From Chitinophagaceae bacterium (GTDB taxonomy: Bacteria; Bacteroidota; Bacteroidia; Chitinophagales; Chitinophagaceae), in the NCBI GenBank assembly GCA_025351145.1, contig JANXWM010000443.1:1-11100 (forward strand): a stretch of DNA of 11,100 nt, in the 5' to 3' direction. A program made the position numbers and the translations under genes. Under the pieces are notes generated by a model that was not told the DNA's origin, searched no databases, and saw only the letters and a program-made list of their open reading frames with translations. How positions within the stretch are numbered: the stretch's first letter is position 1; every line of letters begins with the position of its first letter. This document shows positions 6,353-11,100 of this stretch, in pieces.

Positions 6353-8533
6353 CTAATTCATTGCTTCACTCTTTTCCTGCATTTTTTTGTACGCCATAAG
6401 AAACAGGGCACCTAAATTTTTGTGTGGCGGCACATAATCATCGAAGAGTTCATTTTTACCGAGCGTTTTGGTTAGACCTGCCCACAATTGGGGCCAGTTA
6501 AGGTCTTTGCCCTGTCGCAACGTTTCGAGAATGGCATAGATCATTGGATGGTTTATTAAACCGCTGCCTGTTTGTTTTGAGGCAACGATTTGTGCAATGG
6601 GGCAAATCCTTAATATTTTATCGAGGCTTTGATAAGCGCCGCAACTGCCCAGCAATATTACTTGGGCTGAGGGCACCAATTGCTCTATGGTAGAAGGCAA
6701 CCAGTAACTATGGCCGCGGTGAATAACAACGGTTGGGTTAATATCATTGTTAAAAAGATACTGGCCAAGATCGGCCTGTGCTTTTGCATCGAGGTTCTTT
6801 GTTTCGTCGAGCGGCTTGTTTGCATAAATAATAACGGGCGTGCCTTTGGTTGATGCAACACTTACCCATTCTTCACTGTACGTTATTTTCCAGTTTGCAT
6901 TGCTTACGCTGTTAAGAAAACCGCTAAAAACAGTTTGCCCGTCTTTATCGCCGTAAAAAAATTGCTGAACAATGATTTTGCCATTACTATCCTGCAGGTT
7001 TTTATTGGGCATATAATAAACTGGTGGGATGCCGAGGGTTTGAGATACATCGATATGATTGGCTGTATCCATTGAAAGGAACAGTGTATTGAGCACATTG
7101 TATATATCTGTTGCCTTCCTGTTTTGCGCCTGTTTGGCTTGCTGCAGGTTTATCTGAACCTGGTTAAGAATAAGTTTTCTAATGCTTTCATCATTGATGC
7201 TTGCGAAAGAATTGGCAACATCTACAGCATCTTCAAGGCTTTCTGTTTTGTCTAACCCATTTACAAATGCTTTCATCAGCATTTGCGCATTGGCATTATC
7301 CATACGCTTTAAAAAATCGTCGAGTGTATTGTAATTGGAAGCGATTTTTATCCATTTTTTAAAATGGTCGAAGCGTACACTTAACAGCAATGAATCGCTT
7401 TTAGGGTTTTTCATTTGCTGCCAGATCCTTGGATAAATACCACGCACATAACTGGAAGTATAGATCACTTCTTCGGCGGCAACTGCCATAAAATAAAGAT
7501 CCTGAGCCCCAAAAGGCTGAAGGCTTTTGAAGCGTACTTCGTCAGGAGATTCGTGCAGGCCATTGATCGTATTTATAAACGGGTCAATTGCTTTTTTCTG
7601 CAGTTTGGCATAAAGGCCCGCCATAGCCATGGGTGTGTCGCGAAGCCGCATCCTGTCAGCATAATCAATAGCTGTTTGTACCAGCAACTGATAATACTGT
7701 ACATCATTATCAATAACTGCATTTACTTTTTCAAAACTTAGCCTGCCGCGGTAAATATTATCAAGAAAGGGGAATAACTGGCGGCCCGATTTTAGCCTTG
7801 CCATCTCACTTATTATATGTACGAGTGTATCGGGATTGTTGCGGATTTTTGTAGCAAGTGCATTGGTAGCGGCTGCATACGTATAAAGGTTTTCAGGGTC
7901 GTGGCGGGCAATAACACTTATAAGGCTGTCGGTAAAAGGAAGTCCAGGATTTTGGCTTAAAACAGATAAAGCTTTTTGTTTGTATTTATCGCAGTATTTA
8001 AGCATTACGATATCCCTGCTTATTTCGATGCCGCTGTTGCTGCTGAATGCAATTGAATGGGTAAGAATATTGCCTACCTCGTAAGAAAACCCTGCTATAT
8101 TATTTTCAATTGACTGATTATTTTGTTCGGCAGTCATACAAGCTTCGTATCCGGTTAAAAGATCCGGCAGTATTGAATACTTCAGCGAATCGTAACGGCA
8201 GCCGTTTAAATAAGCTGTAAGTGTTTCATTAAAGCCACGTAAAAACTTTATCTTACCATTATTATCAATAGTGGAATCAGATTCTACACGGTTTTTTATT
8301 TTTTCAACACCACTCAATACTGCATTTGTAAGTTCCTGATTAAGCGTTTCGTTTGCAGTAGGTGTAAACAGGCTATCATCTTTTCCATCTGTTAAAAGGA
8401 TCTTTTTTTGAGTACTGTTTATGGCTTCATGGAAATACTGTCTTGCAAGTGGTATTTTACCTGTTGCATTTTGTGCAAGCGAGTGTAAGTAAAAAGTTAG
8501 CAGAAAAAAGAGGACGTAATTTTTTTTCATCAT
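6353..8533 (-). CDS. Secreted protein with a putative caspase/gingipain-like (clan CD) C-terminal domain
   Basis: 726 residues, starting ATG-ATG (8533 or 8530). A Sec signal peptide (hydrophobic 6-16, predicted cleavage after SLA at 20) exports it. Residues 21-500 are mostly helical with no motif I recognise. The part at about 520-690 shows a Rossmann-like order: strand plus FYGDKDG (526-532), strand TPVIIYAN (565-572), strand TVVIHRGHSYW (601-611), strand QVILLGSCGAY (624-634), strand AQIVASKQTG (647-656). Histidine candidates H605/H608 at the end of one strand and C631 at the end of the next, about 23-26 residues apart, resemble the His-Cys dyad of clan CD peptidases; the usual His-Gly order is changed to Gly-His. 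The fold and any peptidase activity are inference. The gene is divergent from the two-component regulator and could be its target. Confidence 0.75.
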   Translation of the reverse strand: MMKKNYVLFFLLTFYLHSLAQNATGKIPLARQYFHEAINSTQKKILLTDGKDDSLFTPTANETLNQELTNAVLSGVEKIKNRVESDSTIDNNGKIKFLRGFNETLTAYLNGCRYDSLKYSILPDLLTGYEACMTAEQNNQSIENNIAGFSYEVGNILTHSIAFSSNSGIEISRDIVMLKYCDKYKQKALSVLSQNPGLPFTDSLISVIARHDPENLYTYAAATNALATKIRNNPDTLVHIISEMARLKSGRQLFPFLDNIYRGRLSFEKVNAVIDNDVQYYQLLVQTAIDYADRMRLRDTPMAMAGLYAKLQKKAIDPFINTINGLHESPDEVRFKSLQPFGAQDLYFMAVAAEEVIYTSSYVRGIYPRIWQQMKNPKSDSLLLSVRFDHFKKWIKIASNYNTLDDFLKRMDNANAQMLMKAFVNGLDKTESLEDAVDVANSFASINDESIRKLILNQVQINLQQAKQAQNRKATDIYNVLNTLFLSMDTANHIDVSQTLGIPPVYYMPNKNLQDSNGKIIVQQFFYGDKDGQTVFSGFLNSVSNANWKITYSEEWVSVASTKGTPVIIYANKPLDETKNLDAKAQADLGQYLFNNDINPTVVIHRGHSYWLPSTIEQLVPSAQVILLGSCGAYQSLDKILRICPIAQIVASKQTGSGLINHPMIYAILETLRQGKDLNWPQLWAGLTKTLGKNELFDDYVPPHKNLGALFLMAYKKMQEKSEAMN

Positions 8534-8640
8534 TCAATAATAGTGTTTTCCCTAATCAGATTTGAAGAGCGAATTTAAATATATATACCCGCTTAACAAT
8601 AACATAATGCCTGAAGTGTGCCATTATGGGTTTGTAAAAT

Positions 8641-8648
8641 TATTTTTG
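8641..8648 (+). promoter_or_regulatory. Likely -7 promoter element of the response regulator gene
   Basis: TATTTTTG matches TAnnTTTG fully and lies 16 bases before the ATG at 8665. A TGTG about 20 bases upstream (8617-8620) could stand for the -33 TTTG box. The 131-bp gap to the divergent gene on the left would hold both promoters; on the minus strand TATATTTA (complement of 8576-8583) is a weaker -7 candidate for that gene. Confidence 0.45.
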
Positions 8649-8664
8649 TGTAAATTAATTGTTA

Positions 8665-9345
8665 ATGGAACCAAAGGCTAAAAAGGTATTGATAGCAGAC
8701 GATGAAAAGGATATACTGGAAATTATCAGTTACAACCTTACTGGCGAAGGTTATGATATTTACACAGCAAAGGATGGAAATGAAGCGCTTGAAATAGCAA
8801 AAAAAATTCACCCCGACCTGATTATACTTGACATTATGATGCCCTACAAAACCGGCATTGAGGTTTGTGAAATATTACGCACGAAAGAAGAGTTTAATGA
8901 AACACTTATTATTTTCCTTACCGCATTAAACGATGAAACTTCGCATATAAAAGGGCTGGAATCCGGTGCTGATGATTATCTGAGCAAGCCCATCAGCCCG
9001 AAAGTTTTGGTAAGCCGCGTTAATGCTTTGTTCAGACGTTTGCATAAAGAAACAGAAGGAAAAACCATTTCAATTGCCAACCTTACCATTAACCCCGAAA
9101 AATTCATGATCACCATTGATGGCAAAGATGTGGTACTTGCTAAAAAAGAATTCGAACTGCTGTACCTTCTTGCTTCAAAACCGGGCCGCGTTTTTTTACG
9201 GCACGAAATACTGAACCAGGTTTGGGGGCAGGATGTAATTGTAGGTGACAGAACCATTGATGTCCACATTCGTAAAATACGCCAGAAATTAAACCTTGAT
9301 TGTATTACTACCGTAAAAGGTGTAGGTTATAAATTTAATTTGTAG
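8665..9345 (+). CDS. OmpR/PhoB-family response regulator
   Basis: DNA-binding half of a two-component system. From the ATG at 8665 it has 226 residues. The receiver domain (about 7-120) has the acidic pair D12-D13, phosphoacceptor D56 in LIILDIMMP, T86 and K108 in YLSKPISP. A winged-helix DNA-binding domain follows (about 130-226) with the signature ELLYLLASKPGRVFLR, then VGDRTIDVHIRKIRQKL and the typical ending VKGVGYKFNL. A TTG two codons upstream in frame could also start translation but ATG is preferred. The partner kinase follows after 158 bases, so the two may be co-transcribed. The overall form is that of PhoB-like regulators, but the signal and target genes are not evident; the divergent secreted-protein gene is a candidate target. 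Confidence 0.93.
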   Translation: MEPKAKKVLIADDEKDILEIISYNLTGEGYDIYTAKDGNEALEIAKKIHPDLIILDIMMPYKTGIEVCEILRTKEEFNETLIIFLTALNDETSHIKGLESGADDYLSKPISPKVLVSRVNALFRRLHKETEGKTISIANLTINPEKFMITIDGKDVVLAKKEFELLYLLASKPGRVFLRHEILNQVWGQDVIVGDRTIDVHIRKIRQKLNLDCITTVKGVGYKFNL

Positions 9346-9393
9346 ATATATCTTATACCAGTTGCATTTAACTGCTTAGTATATAATCCGGCC

Positions 9394-9450
9394 CCAAAGA
9401 GTGCGACGCAACCAAAGCTTCATAGTTATTCTAAAGTGCGGTCCAAAAAA
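9394..9450. repeat. Solo arm of the intergenic repeat family (copy D)
   Basis: It contains AAAGAGTGCGACGCAACCA followed by AAGCTTCATAG and ends CGGTCCAAAAAA, closely matching the right arm at 73-130. The first bases (CCCAAAGAG in place of GTACAAGAG) are altered and no inverted left arm is seen in the 48 bases back to the regulator stop codon. It therefore looks like a deletion derivative or single-arm copy, lying between response regulator and kinase. Confidence 0.75.
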
Positions 9451-9503
9451 TATTGTTTGTATTTTTACATTTAATGCCTGCAATTAAAGAATGAAGTACA
9501 AAA

Positions 9504-10553
9504 ATGTTTAATACAAAAAATCTCTCTCCAAACAAATTATCACTGCTTACCGCGCTTTTCCTGTCGATACCCGTAAGCATTGCTTTTTATGTGGTAACAA
9601 AGAATATTTATGCAGGAATAGTAGCATTAGTTGTTGATCTTATCGGAACTTACCTGCTTATACGTTTTGTACTGGAATCTTTTATCTACCGCAAAATAAA
9701 ACTCATTTATAAATTCATTTATCAAACCAAAGCCAGTAAAAGGGAAGAGATGTATTACAAATATATCCTCCCCAAAAAAAGCATTGATGAAGTAAGGCAG
9801 GATGTAGAGCTGTGGGCCGAAGAGCGTAAAGAAGAAATAGAACTGCTGCGTAATAACGAAACCTACCGCAAAGAATTTTTGCAAAACCTGAGCCACGAAT
9901 TTAAAACACCCATCTTCACTATACAGGGCTATGTGGATACACTGCTCGATGGCGCACTGGAAAATCCTGCCGTCAACAGAAAGTTTTTAGAGAACGCATC
10001 TAAAAATGTAGAGCGTATGGTAAACCTTGTAAGCGACCTGGACGAAATTACCAGGCTCGAAAGCGGCGAACAACCGCTCTACAAAGAAAATTTTTTAATA
10101 CAGGACCTCATAAAAGATGTGTTCGAAACCCTCTCCATAAAAGCTTCTGCACGCAACATGAAATACAGCATCAAAAAAGGCTGCGAGCAGCCCGTTTATG
10201 TTTTTGCAGACAAAGAAAAAATTTCACGCGTACTCATTAACCTTGTAGAGAACGCCACCAAATATGGCAGAACTGACGGCAGCATTATTGCCAGCGTTTA
10301 CAAAACAGACGAGCACCACGTACTGATAGAAATAAGCGACGACGGCATTGGCATTGCCGAAGAACATTTGCTGCGTGTATTTGAACGCTTTTACCGCACC
10401 GACCGTGGCCGCAGCCGCAATGTAGGCGGCACCGGGCTCGGCCTCTCCATCTGCAAACATATAATTGAAGCACATGGCCAAACCATACATGCACGCAGCA
10501 CGGTAGATGTGGGCACCAGCATTGGCTTTACACTCGATTCAAAGAAAGATTAA
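9504..10553 (+). CDS. Two-TM sensor histidine kinase, PhoR-like
   Basis: 349 residues. Two membrane helices (about 12-31 and 36-58) are separated by only a few residues, so there is no real extracytoplasmic sensor domain; no PAS or classic HAMP domain is recognisable in the linker (about 60-120, helical and charged). Dimerisation and phosphorylation domain with H131 in LSHEFKTPI; ATPase domain with N250 in LVENATKYG, G1 box DDGIGIAEE (279-287), F box FERFYRTDRG and G2 box GGTGLGLSI (308-316). All catalytic motifs are intact. It should phosphorylate the regulator upstream. Sensing probably happens inside the membrane or through a partner protein. An ATG at 9491 is out of frame. TATTTTTA at 9460-9467, right after the solo repeat arm, is an imperfect -7 box, so the kinase may also have its own promoter. 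Confidence 0.93.
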   Translation: MFNTKNLSPNKLSLLTALFLSIPVSIAFYVVTKNIYAGIVALVVDLIGTYLLIRFVLESFIYRKIKLIYKFIYQTKASKREEMYYKYILPKKSIDEVRQDVELWAEERKEEIELLRNNETYRKEFLQNLSHEFKTPIFTIQGYVDTLLDGALENPAVNRKFLENASKNVERMVNLVSDLDEITRLESGEQPLYKENFLIQDLIKDVFETLSIKASARNMKYSIKKGCEQPVYVFADKEKISRVLINLVENATKYGRTDGSIIASVYKTDEHHVLIEISDDGIGIAEEHLLRVFERFYRTDRGRSRNVGGTGLGLSICKHIIEAHGQTIHARSTVDVGTSIGFTLDSKKD

Positions 10554-10601
10554 ACCCCGCCATACATTACTTTTTTTACGTTACATTAATCGTCAAATTT
10601 A

Positions 10602-10860
10602 TTTACCCGGCTGAAGCATTTCATAGCATCGCCTCTTGCATCGCACTCTTGTACGGTTTGATTTTTATTGAGCTTTTACCAACGCGTAGATCAAAGCGAA
10701 AATGTTAACTGCTGTGGCGCTAAGGAAAAAATATGCTGCGGCTTTTCGTGCAAAGCTTTAGACTCTGCGGTTCTTGTATTTTGTTCAGTCATATTCCGAA
10801 CGTACAAGAGTGCGACGCAAGTAAAGCTTCATGCATGTTCGTCTGCCTGGCTCATAAAAA
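10602..10860. repeat. Complete intergenic inverted-repeat element (copy C)
   Basis: The left arm (10602-10654) runs from TTTACCCGGCTGAAGC through CATAGCATCGCC to TTGCATCGCACTCTTGTAC. The right arm (10802-10860) starts GTACAAGAGTGCGACGCAA, then GTAAAGCTTCATG and GCCTGGCTCATAAAAA. The spacer of 147 bases is the longest of the visible copies; TGAGCTTTTACC near its left end (10669-10680) is shared with the spacer at the window start. A 65-codon frame running through spacer and right arm (10668-10865) has no protein-like character and is not called. The element lies 48 bases after the kinase stop and ends about eight bases before a minus-strand terminator. Confidence 0.85.
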
Positions 10861-10861
10861 A

Positions 10862-10890
10862 ATAAAAAGGTCCCGGTAAAAACCAGGACC
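10862..10890 (-). terminator. Intrinsic terminator, minus strand
   Basis: GGTCC (10869-10873) pairs with GGACC (10886-10890) and GGT (10875-10877) with ACC (10882-10884) around AAAA. The single opposing pair between them, C10874 and A10885, is a mismatch on the plus strand but a G-U wobble in minus-strand RNA. The minus-strand product then enters TTTTTATTTTTTTATG. It would end transcription coming from the right-edge gene or from a short unit between it and 10990. Confidence 0.65.
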
Positions 10891-10991
10891 GGCACATGAG
10901 AAAAATCTGCTTGCTATGATTTTTTAACCTGCGGCAAAATTGCGTTTTGTATATGAACTAATTGTAACCATAACAAGGCTTTTGTATTAAT

Positions 10992-11021
10992 AAAAAAGGC
11001 AGCATTGCTGCTGCCCTTTTA
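10992..11021 (-). terminator. Intrinsic terminator after the right-edge gene, possibly bidirectional
   Basis: GGCAGC (10998-11003) and GCTGCC (11010-11015) enclose a six-base loop. The minus strand continues into six Ts and TATTAATAC; the plus strand has CTTTTAG and a nine-T run slightly later. It lies about 20 bases past the stop codon of the minus-strand partial gene. The stretch between the two terminators (10891-10991) shows nothing recognisable. Confidence 0.6.
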
Positions 11022-11035
11022 GTATTTTTTTTTGT

Positions 11036-11100
11036 TTAGAAATTATACTTAACCCCCAACTGTGCCTGCCAGCGAGAACCGATTGGATCTGTTGTATAAT
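11036..11100 (-). CDS. C-terminal end of a probable outer-membrane beta-barrel protein (partial)
   Basis: Only the last 20 codons and the TAA stop (11036-11038) are in the window; the rest lies to the right. The translation ends YTTDPIGSRWQAQLGVKYNF. A closing amphipathic strand with alternating hydrophobic residues and a terminal aromatic (Phe) is the signature of outer-membrane barrels recognised by the BAM machinery, and endings of this form are typical of TonB-dependent receptors in Bacteroidota. A well-placed terminator follows. Whether this is a TonB-dependent receptor or a smaller porin-like barrel cannot be decided from this fragment. Confidence 0.6.
   Translation of the reverse strand, partial: YTTDPIGSRWQAQLGVKYNF

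Noticed and set aside
9345..9354. AGATATATCT palindrome right after the regulator stop
   Set aside because: Short, AT-rich and not followed by a T-run; compatible with chance.
1..10860. CRISPR array from the recurring GTACAAGAGTGCGACGCAA motif
   Set aside because: Copies are thousands of bases apart, paired in inverted orientation, and no regular spacing or cas gene exists.
10668..10865. 65-codon plus-strand frame
   Set aside because: It lies in the spacer and right arm of repeat copy C, which varies between copies, and has no protein-like features.

Overview
The window looks like a chromosomal segment of a member of the Bacteroidota, most likely a Chitinophagaceae-type bacterium. The basis is base composition, candidate promoters of the Bacteroidota type (TAnnTTTG boxes instead of strong Shine-Dalgarno and sigma70 signals), lipoprotein and outer-membrane style proteins, and the kinds of protein encoded. 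The genus cannot be named from sequence alone.

Layout from left to right. Positions 1-714 hold no convincing protein gene: the right end of a repeat element, two minus-strand intrinsic terminators, a plus-strand structured RNA ending in a terminator (about 561-646), and a terminator beside nrdJ. Positions 715-4074 (minus) encode a large adenosylcobalamin-dependent class II ribonucleotide reductase. Its upstream region (4075-4351) carries a long hairpin and two DnaA-box-like nonamers. Positions 4556-5398 (minus) encode a lipoprotein class D (OXA-type) beta-lactamase, divergent from a small unknown lipoprotein (5492-6115, plus). Positions 6353-8533 (minus) encode a 726-residue secreted protein whose C-terminal part resembles a clan CD (caspase/gingipain-like) cysteine peptidase fold. 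Divergent from it is a two-component pair: an OmpR/PhoB-type response regulator (8665-9345) and a two-TM histidine kinase with almost no periplasmic domain (9504-10553). The right edge holds two terminators and the last 20 codons of a minus-strand gene ending like an outer-membrane beta-barrel.

The most unusual structure is a dispersed intergenic repeat family. Arms of about 55 bp begin with GTACAAGAGTGCGACGCAA and end in a (G)CCCGGCT-A-rich edge. Three elements have two inverted arms around an 87-147 bp spacer (4352-4549, 6116-6320, 10602-10860). One is cut by the window start (1-130) and one is a solo arm between the regulator and kinase (9394-9450). All four copies whose surroundings are visible lie just downstream of a stop codon. 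The family resembles a REPIN or MITE-type non-autonomous element; no transposase is present.

The genes form no single pathway: DNA precursor synthesis, beta-lactam resistance and envelope or sensing functions are side by side. Plausible functional links are the regulator with the kinase, and possibly the regulator with the divergent secreted protein across their shared 131-bp promoter region.
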